64,000 bases of DNA from Streptomyces noursei (GTDB lineage: Bacteria; Actinomycetota; Actinomycetes; Streptomycetales; Streptomycetaceae), in contig NZ_LWBU01000347.1 in NCBI RefSeq assembly GCF_001646665.1, positions 12,530-76,529 on the forward strand. The letters run 5' to 3'. Position 1 is the first letter of the stretch. Each line of letters begins with the position of its first letter. A model generated the notes under the pieces. It was not told the DNA's origin, made no database searches, and saw only the letters and a list, made by a program, of their open reading frames with translations. Both the position numbers and the translations under genes were made by a program. Below, piece by piece: positions 1 through 7,705 of this stretch.

Positions 1-67
1 TGGTCTGTCCCGCCACTGCCGCCAGGGTGACCCCGGCTCCGGCGTTGAGCAGTCGCCTGCGTTCCAT
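1..67 (-). CDS. N-terminal fragment of a protein with an Arg-rich, hydrophobic leader
   Basis: Only the first 22 codons are inside the window. The reading begins MERRRLLNAGAGVTLAAVAG: an arginine cluster followed by a hydrophobic stretch. That is compatible with a Tat-type or lipoprotein-like leader, or with the start of a cytoplasmic regulator. It follows the amidohydrolase genes in the same direction, 35 bases after the first, so it may belong to that operon. The function cannot be told from this fragment. Confidence 0.4.
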   Translation of the reverse strand, partial: MERRRLLNAGAGVTLAAVAGQT

Positions 68-101
68 GCGTCCCTCTCCTGTTCCGGTGGTTCGGATCGC
101 C

Positions 102-860
102 TCACACGACCGGTGGCAGGGCCGTGCCGACCTTCAGGTCGAACAGCTCCGCCGCGTTGCGCCACAGCACTCGCTCCAGCTCTTCCTCCGTGAACCGCGC
201 GTCCCGGACCACGCCCAGGGACACGCAGGGGTCGATCAGGGTCGCGTCGGTGCCGAACAGCATCCGTTCGACGGGGACCCCGGCCTCGCGGGCGTACGCG
301 ATCCGTCCCGCGTCGGTGGCCGTGCGGCAGTGCTCCAGGTAGAGGCGGTCGCAGGCGGCCGCGGCGTGCGCCGCCTCGCGCCAGGCGTCACCGCCCGCGT
401 GGCCCATGATGACGCGCAGCCCGGGCCGCGCGTCGACGAGTTCGGGCAGAAGGGTGACCTCGCGGCCCCAGGTGTGCAGCAGCAGCGGTACGCCCGCCTC
501 GGCGACCACGTCGAAGGCCTCGGCCATCTCGCGGCAGCCGGGCATCCGCCCCGGGTAGTGGGTGTGGATCTTGGCACCGACGAACCGGCCGGTGTCCAGG
601 CAGCGCCGGAGGTCGGCGGCGCTCTCCTCGATGCGGTTGGGGTTGACGACGGCGTACCCGTACAGCCGGGGCCGGGTCTCCAGCGCCTCGCGGAGGGCGG
701 CGTTCCCGGCGACCGCGTCGTACACCACGGCTTCGGACGCCGAGACGATCTGCAGGTCGATGCCGTAGCGGTCCATCAAGGCGAGGTTGGTGTCCGCGTC
801 ACCGGTCGTCAGGTGGAACTGCCAGCGGCCCACGTGGGCGTGCACATCGATGATCGGCAT
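102..860 (-). CDS. Amidohydrolase-family (PF04909-like) TIM-barrel hydrolase
   Basis: 252 residues, a normal length for an amidohydrolase_2 barrel. The N-terminal metal motif is intact (IDVHAHVG, His7 and His9). Further barrel residues are visible: a lysine in VGAKIHTH, a histidine in PLLLHTWG, a histidine in IMGHAGG and an aspartate in LFGTDATL. Members hydrolyse or decarboxylate small carboxylated or amide substrates; the substrate here is unknown. The ATG start overlaps the stop of the upstream gene by one base (TGATG), so the two are translationally coupled. Its coupled neighbour looks like a catalytically dead version of the same fold, so an active/inactive pair is plausible. Confidence 0.8.
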   Translation of the reverse strand: MPIIDVHAHVGRWQFHLTTGDADTNLALMDRYGIDLQIVSASEAVVYDAVAGNAALREALETRPRLYGYAVVNPNRIEESAADLRRCLDTGRFVGAKIHTHYPGRMPGCREMAEAFDVVAEAGVPLLLHTWGREVTLLPELVDARPGLRVIMGHAGGDAWREAAHAAAACDRLYLEHCRTATDAGRIAYAREAGVPVERMLFGTDATLIDPCVSLGVVRDARFTEEELERVLWRNAAELFDLKVGTALPPVV

Positions 861-1618
861 CAGGCGAGCAGCTCCTCGACGTTCTTGGTGGCGATGGCGG
901 CACGGTCGTCGGGCGAGATGTCGGCGTACCGCAGCTTCAGCGTCTGCGGCGAGATGTCCATGAAGGGGGTGCGGGAGCCGAAGACCAGGTGGCGGGAGCC
1001 GACGGCGCCGACGACCCGTTCGATGGAGTCGGGGCCGGACAGCATGCGGGTGGTGGCCCGGAAGCCGGGCTCCTCGCGGGCCATGAGGAGGAAGTCGGCG
1101 AGCAGGTAGGCGTGCAGGTCGAGGAAGACGACGTCCGCGCCGCGCCCCATCAGGGGCGGACCGAAGCGGCGGGGGTCGCCGTCGTGGAGGAGCACCATGC
1201 CGCGGCCGATCGCCAGCTCCACCACGTGCCGGTAGCCGGGGAAGCCGGGCTCGGCGGCCTGTTCGAGGGTGAAGAGCCGCAGGAACCGGACCCCGGCGGC
1301 GGCCAGTTCGTCGAGGCGGTCCTCCGCGGTCGGGGCGTCGCGCACGTCGACGGTGCCGACGGGCCGCAGTTCCGGGCAGCCGGCGAGGTCGCGGAGCGTT
1401 TCGGCGTTGCCCGCCGCGTCGTCGTAGAGCGGGCCGCGGGTGGAGAGCGCCAGGGCGCCCGCGACCGGGGAGGCGCGCAGATGGGCGCGGACCTCGTCGA
1501 GGCCGGTGTCGCGGTGGTGGCGGGGCCACGGCCCGTACAGGACGTCGACGTCCCAGCCGACGTGCTCCTCGGGGGTGGGCCTGAGCCATGCGTACGTCCG
1601 TTGCGGCGACTCGCTCAT
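860..1618 (-). CDS. Degenerate amidohydrolase-like protein, probably non-catalytic
   Basis: 252 residues, the same length and barrel pattern as the downstream gene. The N-terminal HxH metal motif is replaced (WDVDVLYGPWP), and the usual metal aspartate of the FGSD/FGTD motif is Arg (VFGSRTPFMD). One histidine remains in VLLHDGDPRRFG and another in LDLHAYLL. I infer it has lost classical metal hydrolysis and may act as a partner of the active paralogue or bind a ligand. The ATG overlaps the stop of the aminotransferase gene (ATGA at 1615-1618). Confidence 0.7.
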   Translation of the reverse strand: MSESPQRTYAWLRPTPEEHVGWDVDVLYGPWPRHHRDTGLDEVRAHLRASPVAGALALSTRGPLYDDAAGNAETLRDLAGCPELRPVGTVDVRDAPTAEDRLDELAAAGVRFLRLFTLEQAAEPGFPGYRHVVELAIGRGMVLLHDGDPRRFGPPLMGRGADVVFLDLHAYLLADFLLMAREEPGFRATTRMLSGPDSIERVVGAVGSRHLVFGSRTPFMDISPQTLKLRYADISPDDRAAIATKNVEELLA

Positions 1619-2739
1619 GATGCGGCGACCTTCCCCAGCGCCTGCGCGATCCGGTCCACGTCGTCCTCGCGGTAGGCCTCGTTCCACGGCAGAACAAGCA
1701 ACGTACGGTCGATGAGCCGCTCGGCGCGAGGACACAGGCCCGGCGGGTACCCGGACAGTGCCGGATTGGCGTACAGCGGACGCTCCAGGTAGCCGGGGAG
1801 GGCGGGGACGCCGAGCTCCGCCAGCGCGGTGGCCCAGCGGGTGTTGTCGTCGACCAGCAGCGGGACGACCCACCAGGCGTGGCCGGGGTGCCGCCGGGGC
1901 ATCGTCACGCCGGGCAGCCCGGCGACGGCGGCGGCCAGGCGCCGCGCGCTCGCCCGGCGGCGGGCCACGACGTCGGCGACGCGCGTGAGCTGGACCCGGG
2001 CGACCGCGGCGGCCAGCTCGGTCATGCGGTAGTTCAGGCCCATGGTGCGGTGGATGCGGCCCTCGGCGCGGTCCCAGCCCTTGTCCATGAACAGCCGCAT
2101 CCGGGTGGCGAGAGCGGGGTCGTCGGTGACGCACAGGCCGCCGTCGCCGGCGGTGATGTGCTTGTACTGCTGGAGGCTGAAGCAGGCGACGTCGCCGGCG
2201 GTGCCGAGCAGCCGTCCGTCGTCGTCCTCGCCGAGCCAGGCCTGCGCGCAGTCCTCGACGAGCAGCAGTCCGTGCCGGTCGCAGATCTCCCGCAGCCGTA
2301 CGGTGTCGGCGGCGCCGCCGAAGAGGTGGACGGCGATGACGGCCTTGGTGCGCGGGGTGATCGCCGCCTCGACGGCGTCCGGGTCGAGGTTCCCGTCGTC
2401 CTCGCGCACGTCGGCGAAGACGACCCGCCCGCCCTGGGCGAGGACGGGTGCGACCGTGCCGAAGTCGGAGATCGGGGTGGTGACGACCTCGTCGCCGGGG
2501 CCGACCCCGGCGGCGGCGACGGCGAGGTGCAGGGCGGCGGTGCCCGAACTGGAGGAGACGGCCTCGGCGCGCCCGTACAGCCGGGCCATCTCGCCCTCCA
2601 GCTCCCGGGCCTCGCGTCCGAACGCCCCGCACAGGACGGCCGAGTCGAGGACCCGGAGCACCGCCGCGCGTTCCTCCTCGCCGAACGTCCTTCCCCGGGG
2701 GTCCAGAACTGTGGGCAGCGGCATTTCCCGTTGCGGCAT
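1615..2739 (-). CDS. DegT/DnrJ/EryC1/StrS-family PLP-dependent aminotransferase
   Basis: 374 residues, typical for this family, which transaminates keto-sugars or keto-cyclitols. The Schiff-base lysine is Lys193 in SLQQYKHITAGDGG. A pyridine-ring aspartate lies in LVEDCAQAW and a phosphate-binding serine stretch in VSSSSGTAAL. It is the first gene of a leftward operon with two amidohydrolase-like genes, and it is divergent from the regulator at 2871. The substrate is unknown. A sugar role in the streptothricin pathway cannot be excluded, but the gene sits outside the tight cluster. Confidence 0.85.
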   Translation of the reverse strand: MPQREMPLPTVLDPRGRTFGEEERAAVLRVLDSAVLCGAFGREARELEGEMARLYGRAEAVSSSSGTAALHLAVAAAGVGPGDEVVTTPISDFGTVAPVLAQGGRVVFADVREDDGNLDPDAVEAAITPRTKAVIAVHLFGGAADTVRLREICDRHGLLLVEDCAQAWLGEDDDGRLLGTAGDVACFSLQQYKHITAGDGGLCVTDDPALATRMRLFMDKGWDRAEGRIHRTMGLNYRMTELAAAVARVQLTRVADVVARRRASARRLAAAVAGLPGVTMPRRHPGHAWWVVPLLVDDNTRWATALAELGVPALPGYLERPLYANPALSGYPPGLCPRAERLIDRTLLVLPWNEAYREDDVDRIAQALGKVAAS

Positions 2740-2766
2740 CGGGGGATTATCCTCTCGGCAGCACGC

Positions 2767-2786
2767 GATTATGGCCTGGGCCGAAA
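2767..2786. promoter_or_regulatory. Copy 1 of a 20-bp repeat, candidate operator
   Basis: Copy 1 reads GATTATGGCCTGGGCCGAAA. It lies between the divergent aminotransferase and regulator genes. A second copy with 17 of 20 identical positions sits just before the epimerase gene at 4225-4244. The core is a GGCC..GGCC dyad. Both copies are outside coding sequence and upstream of co-located genes, as expected of an operator for the regulator encoded between them. This is inference. Confidence 0.4.
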
Positions 2787-2870
2787 GTAGAACCCCTGTC
2801 GACGGCCGTCAATCAGGCGTCACCGAGCAAGTCGCACCCGCGAGTACACCCGGCAGAACGGAGACCGACC

Positions 2871-4211
2871 ATGCCGCTCACGGTCGGCGTGATAGGTCCC
2901 GAGGACCTGGTCCACAAGGTGGTCGCGGTCGGCGGCCGCGCCGCCGGATCGGCACGGCTGCTGCCGCTGCCGTACCGTCACGAGGACGAGACCACCCGGG
3001 TGGTGACGGACGCCCGGTCACGGGCGGACGCGCTGCTGTTCACCGGGGTGGTCCCGCACGCGCTGGCCGACGCGGCCGGGGTGCTGGACCGGCCGGCGAT
3101 GTACGTGCCGTACAACGGGGCGACGCTGCTGCGGGTGCTGGTGGAGCTGCTGCGGCTCGGGCACGACGTCTCCCGGGTGTCGATCGACACGCTGCGCAGG
3201 GACGAGGTCCTGGAGACGATGACGGAGGCCAAGCTGCCCACGGACCGGGTGCGGGTGCTGCCGTACCGGCCCGGCCTGACGTCGCAGGACGTCGTCGACT
3301 TCCACCTCGAGGCGCGGGACGCGCAGAAGACCAGGGTGGCCATCACCTGCCTCGGGTCGGCGTTCCACGTGCTGGAGCAGCACACGCACGCGGTACGCCT
3401 CGCCCCGTCCCGGCACTCGATACTGGCGACCCTCCAGGCGCTCGTCCTCGCCACGGCCGGACGGCACAGCGGGGACGCGCAGGTGGCGCTGGGCATCGTC
3501 GACCTGCCGGCGGGCACCGGGGTGGACGCGCGGCTCCCGGAGGACATACGGGTGCTCGGCGGCAGTCTGGCCGAGCTGCCGGACGGGCGGCGGCTGCTGG
3601 TGACGACCCGCGGGGTGCTGGAGACGGCGACGGAGCGGTTCACCCGGATCCCCTTCCTCGACGCCCTGGCGTCCCGGCACGGCTCCGCGTACGTGGGCTT
3701 CGGTCTGGGGCGTACGGCGGCGGAGGCGGAGGCGCTGGCCCGGCGGGCCGTCAACCGGGCGCGCTCGGTGGGCCCGGCGGCCGGGGTGGTGTCCATGGCG
3801 GACGACGTCGACATCGTGATCGCGCCGGACGCCGCCGGGGTGACGGGCGGTGTCCCCGGTGAGGCCGGGGCCGCCGGTGCCGCCGGGGTGACCGGTGGCG
3901 CTTCCGGGGCGGCCGGTGCCGCCGGGGACCGGTCCGCACGGCCGTCCGCCCTCTCGCCGGAGAGCCCCGCACTGCTGGCCCGCCGGGTCGGCCTGCACCC
4001 GCAGACCCTGGACCGGCTGCGGGAGCTGACCGCCGCCGACGGGGCCGCGGGCGTGACCGCCCACCGTGTCGCCGAGCACCTGTCCGTGCAGCAGCGCACG
4101 GCCCGCCGCATCCTCAAGCGCCTGGAGCGGGCGGGCGTCGCCGTACCGACCGGGAGCCGCCAGGAGGGGCAGACCGGCCGCCCTCCGATCGTCTACCGGG
4201 TGCACCTGTAG
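2871..4211 (+). CDS. Putative transcriptional regulator with C-terminal winged helix
   Basis: 446 residues. The N-terminal roughly 310 residues (MPLTVGVIGPEDLV onward) form an alpha/beta, ligand-sensor-like region that I cannot place in a named family. An Ala/Gly-rich linker (about residues 322-350) leads to a C-terminal winged-helix module of about 80 residues, with AHRVAEHLSVQQRTARRI as recognition-helix region and GRPPIVYRVHL as the wing. A GGAG ribosome-binding site precedes the ATG. It stands directly before the epimerase gene, and the 20-bp repeat occurs upstream of itself and of that gene. Control of this island is the likely role. Confidence 0.6.
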   Translation: MPLTVGVIGPEDLVHKVVAVGGRAAGSARLLPLPYRHEDETTRVVTDARSRADALLFTGVVPHALADAAGVLDRPAMYVPYNGATLLRVLVELLRLGHDVSRVSIDTLRRDEVLETMTEAKLPTDRVRVLPYRPGLTSQDVVDFHLEARDAQKTRVAITCLGSAFHVLEQHTHAVRLAPSRHSILATLQALVLATAGRHSGDAQVALGIVDLPAGTGVDARLPEDIRVLGGSLAELPDGRRLLVTTRGVLETATERFTRIPFLDALASRHGSAYVGFGLGRTAAEAEALARRAVNRARSVGPAAGVVSMADDVDIVIAPDAAGVTGGVPGEAGAAGAAGVTGGASGAAGAAGDRSARPSALSPESPALLARRVGLHPQTLDRLRELTAADGAAGVTAHRVAEHLSVQQRTARRILKRLERAGVAVPTGSRQEGQTGRPPIVYRVHL

Positions 4212-4224
4212 CCCGCGGCCCACC

Positions 4225-4244
4225 GATTGCGGCCAGGGCCGAAA
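4225..4244. promoter_or_regulatory. Copy 2 of the 20-bp repeat, candidate operator
   Basis: Copy 2 reads GATTGCGGCCAGGGCCGAAA, 17 of 20 positions as in the copy at 2767-2786. It contains the perfect dyad CGGCC-AG-GGCCG. It sits 14 bases after the regulator stop and about 60 bases before the epimerase start, so it could control that gene separately. Confidence 0.4.
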
Positions 4245-4304
4245 CCCCGACATCGCAGCCGCCGCGGTGGGAGCGCCGTACGGCGGAGACCAAGGAGCTC
4301 GCGC

Positions 4305-5399
4305 GTGAGAATCGCCTCCTTCCACACCCGGGTCGTCCGTGCCCGCTACCGCCGCCCGTTCGTCATCAGCAGCGGCACCAGCCCCGAACTGGTCAGCCTC
4401 GTCGTGGAGGTGCGGACGACCGACGGCGCCTCGGGCTTCGGCGAGGCGTCGCCGATGACCGCGTACACCGGCGAGACCCTCGCGGGGCTCCGCGCGGCGG
4501 TGACCGAGCACGTCGCGCCCGCGCTGGTGGGGCGCGACCCGCGCGACCTGGCCGGTGCCCATGCCGCGATGGACACCGCCATCCGGGGGCAGCACCTCGC
4601 CAAGGCGGCGCTGGACCTGGCGCTGCACGACCTCGCGGCGCGGGACGCCGGGTGGCCGGCCCACCTGCTGCTGGGCGGCGGGCGGGTGACCGGCCCGGTG
4701 CCGACGACATGGGTGGTGGGGCTGGGCACGCTCGACGAGATGGCGGAGGAGGCCGCCCGGTACGCGGCGGCCGGCTTCCGCCACATCAAGCTCAAGGGCG
4801 GTGAGGACCCGGCGCTCGACGTGGAGCTGGTGGCCGCGGTGCGCAAGGCGGTGCCGGACGCGGTGGAGCTGTCGCTGGACGCCAACGAGGGGTACGCCCC
4901 GGGCGACGCGGCACGCGCGGTGGGCCGGCTGGCGGACGCGGGCCTGGACCTGGTGGAGCAGCCGCTGCCCCGCTGGGACCTGGAGGGGATGGCGGCGCTG
5001 CGGGCGCGGGGCGGGGCGCGCGTGATGGCGGACGAGTCGGTCCAGTCGGCGCACGACGCGCTGGAGGTGGTGCGCCGGGGCGCGGCCGACGTGCTGAACA
5101 TCAAGGTCCTGAAGGTGGGCGGGCTGTACCGGGCGCGGCAGGTCGCGGCGCTGGCCGAGTCGGCGGGGCTCGCGGTGAAGATCGGCACGATGCCGGAGCT
5201 GGGCGTGGCGACCCTGGCTGCCGCGCACCTGTCGGCGGCGCTGCCGCACGCGACGGTCCCGCCGGACCTGGTGGGCCCGCTGCTCGTGGAGGAGGAACCA
5301 CTGGCCCCGGCCGCGTTCGCGTCGACGCCGGGCACGGGAGTGGTGGAGCTGCCGCTCGCACCGGGCCTGGGGCACCAGCTGGAGGGCACCCCCGGCTGA
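4305..5399 (+). CDS. Enolase-superfamily dipeptide epimerase-like enzyme (MLE subgroup)
   Basis: 364 residues with a complete muconate-lactonizing-enzyme-type active site: the KxK motif Lys162/Lys164 (IKLKGG), metal ligands Asp192 (LDANEG), Glu218 (VEQPLP) and Asp243 (MADESV), and Lys267 (LNIKVLK). Paired lysines on opposite faces are the hallmark of L-Ala-D/L-Glu and other dipeptide epimerases. Those enzymes act on peptidoglycan-derived or other dipeptides, but closely similar sequences can be cycloisomerases or N-succinyl amino acid racemases. I chose the GTG at 4305 because AAGGAG lies at the right distance upstream and the protein begins as family members do. Confidence 0.8.
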   Translation: MRIASFHTRVVRARYRRPFVISSGTSPELVSLVVEVRTTDGASGFGEASPMTAYTGETLAGLRAAVTEHVAPALVGRDPRDLAGAHAAMDTAIRGQHLAKAALDLALHDLAARDAGWPAHLLLGGGRVTGPVPTTWVVGLGTLDEMAEEAARYAAAGFRHIKLKGGEDPALDVELVAAVRKAVPDAVELSLDANEGYAPGDAARAVGRLADAGLDLVEQPLPRWDLEGMAALRARGGARVMADESVQSAHDALEVVRRGAADVLNIKVLKVGGLYRARQVAALAESAGLAVKIGTMPELGVATLAAAHLSAALPHATVPPDLVGPLLVEEEPLAPAAFASTPGTGVVELPLAPGLGHQLEGTPG

Positions 5400-5469
5400 G
5401 GGCGTCCCCGCCCAGGCGTATACAAATGAACCGACAAGGGGACGAAGAACGCGGGGGCGGATCAGCACG

Positions 5470-6909
5470 GTGACGGACAAAGCGGCGGCCGGGGCGGCGG
5501 ACACGGCCGGTACGACGGACAGGGCCGGTACGACGGACAGGGCCGGTACGACGGACGGGGCCGGTGCGGAGAACGCGCCGGACGCGACGGACTCGGCGGA
5601 CTTCGCCGGCGCCATGCGCACGAACTCGGCGGGCACGGCGGACACGACCGGCGCGACGGACGGGCCGCAGTCCCCCGACCGGGCGGGCGGGGCCGGTGTG
5701 CCCCCGTCGCCGGGGCGGCGGCTGATCAGCGTCGACGTGGCCCGGGCGATCGCCGTGTTCGCCATGTTCGCCGCGCACATCGGCCCGCCCGCGAAGCCGG
5801 AGGGCGCGGGCCACCTGCTGGTGGCGTTCGACGGGCGGGCGCCCGCCATCTTCACCCTGATCGCGGGGCTCTCCCTGACGCTCTCGCGCGGCGGCGCCCG
5901 GCCGCGCCCCGGCCCGCCGCCGGCCGGCGCGTGGCGCTCCACGCTCATCCGGTGCGCGGTCCTCGCGGCCCTCGGGCTGGCGCTGACCGAGCTGCGGTCG
6001 GGCATCGCCGTGATCCTCACGTTCTTCGCCCTGTACTTCCTCGCGGCCGAGCCCCTCGCCCGGCTGGGCACCCGCGCCCTGACGGCGGTGGCCGCCGTGT
6101 CGGTGGTCGCCGGCCCCGTCCTGTCGTACGTCCTGGGCCCCTTCTTCGGCTACCGCGTCGTCGGCCGCGGGCGCTATCCGGGCTTCGAGGCCGTGACCAG
6201 CTGGTCGAACTTCACCGACGCGCTGGACACGCTGCTGCTGTCGGGCGCGTACCCGTGGCTGACGTACTTCCCGTACGTCGTCGTCGGCATGGCCCTGGGG
6301 CGCCTCGTCGACCTGCGCCGCCCCGGTGCGGCGCGCCGGCTCCTCGGCTGGGGGGCGCTCGCCACCGTGGCCGGGCACGGCCTGTCCGCGCTGGCGCTCG
6401 GGCCGGGCGGCGGGCGCGAGGTGCTGCTGCGGGCGATCGCGCAGAGCCACGCGTACGCGGTGAACACCCCCGATCCGGTGCAGGCCGTCCTGAACCGGCA
6501 GGCGGGGGCGATCCCCAGCACCTCGTGGGCGTGGCTGCTGGTCGACGGCCCGTACAGTCAGACCCCGTTCGAGACCGTCGCCAACATCGGCGCGAGCCTG
6601 CTGCTGCTGGGCCTGGCCGTCGCGGTCTGCCGCATCACGGTCCTCGCGGCGCTGCTGCGCCCGCTGGCCGTCGTCGGCACGATGGGCCTGTCGGTGTACG
6701 CCGTGCACGTCGTCGCCCGCGCCGAACTGCACCCGCACCACGGCTGGCCGGCCCTGGGCGCCTTCTGCGGGGTCTCGCTGGTGGCGTGCGCCGTCTGGGC
6801 GTTCGTCTTCCGCTCGACACCGCTGAGGCGGGGGCCGCTGGAGTGGGCGCTGCACGCGCTCATGCCACGAGCAACCGGTCCCGCAGCCGGGCGGTCACGG
6901 CGTCCGTGA
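5470..6909 (+). CDS. Multi-pass membrane protein of the HGSNAT/DUF418-like acyltransferase type
   Basis: 479 residues. The first 75 or so are low-complexity and disordered, with TTDRAG-type repeats encoded by a short direct repeat at about 5508-5560. The core begins RRLISVDVARAIAVFAMF, the typical first helix of heparan-acetyltransferase-like membrane proteins, followed by an estimated 9-10 transmembrane segments. These proteins usually move acyl groups across the membrane; the substrate is unknown. The gene follows the epimerase after 70 bases. Its 3' end overlaps the convergent phosphatase gene by 50 bases. Confidence 0.65.
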   Translation: MTDKAAAGAADTAGTTDRAGTTDRAGTTDGAGAENAPDATDSADFAGAMRTNSAGTADTTGATDGPQSPDRAGGAGVPPSPGRRLISVDVARAIAVFAMFAAHIGPPAKPEGAGHLLVAFDGRAPAIFTLIAGLSLTLSRGGARPRPGPPPAGAWRSTLIRCAVLAALGLALTELRSGIAVILTFFALYFLAAEPLARLGTRALTAVAAVSVVAGPVLSYVLGPFFGYRVVGRGRYPGFEAVTSWSNFTDALDTLLLSGAYPWLTYFPYVVVGMALGRLVDLRRPGAARRLLGWGALATVAGHGLSALALGPGGGREVLLRAIAQSHAYAVNTPDPVQAVLNRQAGAIPSTSWAWLLVDGPYSQTPFETVANIGASLLLLGLAVAVCRITVLAALLRPLAVVGTMGLSVYAVHVVARAELHPHHGWPALGAFCGVSLVACAVWAFVFRSTPLRRGPLEWALHALMPRATGPAAGRSRRP

Positions 6910-7588
6910 CGCCGACCCGCTGCCCGAGGTAGCCGCGGACCGACCCGTACCGGGCCGTCAGGTCCGCGAACACCAGCTCCATGACGGCGGCGGGTGCGCG
7001 CCCGTACCCGGGCCACTTCAGCTCCCGGCCCGGGTGGGCGGCGCGCCAGTCGGCGGTGAGCCGTTCGGTGGCCAGCTCGGTGAGCGCGAAGTCCTCCCCC
7101 ACCTGCTCCGCGGACACGCCGAGCAGGGTCAGCACGAACGCGGCGATGAGCCCGGTGCGGTCCTTTCCGGACGTGCAGTGGAACACGACGGGGCCCTCGT
7201 CCCCGGCGATGATCTCGATGGCCTGCCGGATCTCCGCGTGCCCGTCCTCGGTCACCTCGGCGAACCGGTCCGCGAGGTACCGCCACGGGTCGAGGGCGGG
7301 GTCGATCTCGGCCTGGTCGTACGGCCGGTGCTCGATGCTGCAGTTCGCGTACCGGAACCGGTGCGCCTCGGGCACCCTGCCCTTCGCCTCGATCTCCCAC
7401 GGGTAGCGCAGGTCGACGACGGTGCGGACGCCCAGCCCGAGGAAGCGCTCCCAGTCGGCCCCCCGCAACTTCCCGAGCGAATCGGCCCGGTACACCTTCC
7501 CCCACGCAACGGTCCGCCCGTCGACGGTCCGGTATCCGCCCAGGTCACGGAAGTTGTGCAACCGCTCGAACCCGATGTGCCGCTCCAC
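6860..7588 (-). CDS. Tyrosine/serine protein phosphatase (Y_phosphatase3 type)
   Basis: 242 residues. The P-loop signature HCTSGKDRTG gives the catalytic cysteine and arginine of dual-specificity-like phosphatases. The N-terminal NFRDLGGYRTVDG and YRADSLGKL motifs are those of the MptpB-like family. A GTG codon is used as start. It probably dephosphorylates phosphotyrosine proteins or phosphoinositides; no partner is evident. It is convergent with the membrane protein gene. Confidence 0.85.
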   Translation of the reverse strand: MERHIGFERLHNFRDLGGYRTVDGRTVAWGKVYRADSLGKLRGADWERFLGLGVRTVVDLRYPWEIEAKGRVPEAHRFRYANCSIEHRPYDQAEIDPALDPWRYLADRFAEVTEDGHAEIRQAIEIIAGDEGPVVFHCTSGKDRTGLIAAFVLTLLGVSAEQVGEDFALTELATERLTADWRAAHPGRELKWPGYGRAPAAVMELVFADLTARYGSVRGYLGQRVGVTDAVTARLRDRLLVA

Positions 7589-7654
7589 GCGTACGCCCCC
7601 CGTGTTCGCCGACCTGCCCGACGCCGACCGCCCATCGTAGGCGGCGGCGTCGTC

Positions 7655-7685
7655 GGGGCGGGCGGGGCGGGGCGGGGCGGGCGGG
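7655..7685 (+). other. G-run tract with quadruplex potential
   Basis: Seven runs of three or four G are separated by single C residues. The tract lies between the 3' end of the ABC exporter operon (stop at 7706) and the phosphatase start at 7588, so it is in the phosphatase upstream region on its template strand. Folding is inferred from base composition only. Confidence 0.4.
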
Positions 7686-7705
7686 TGTGGTGCGGACCTG
7701 GCCCG

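Noticed and set aside
3018..6071. 1017-codon minus-strand frame opposite the regulator and epimerase genes
   Set aside because: It is antisense to clear enzymes; the repeats in it come from the Ala/Gly linker and the TTDRAG repeat on the plus strand.
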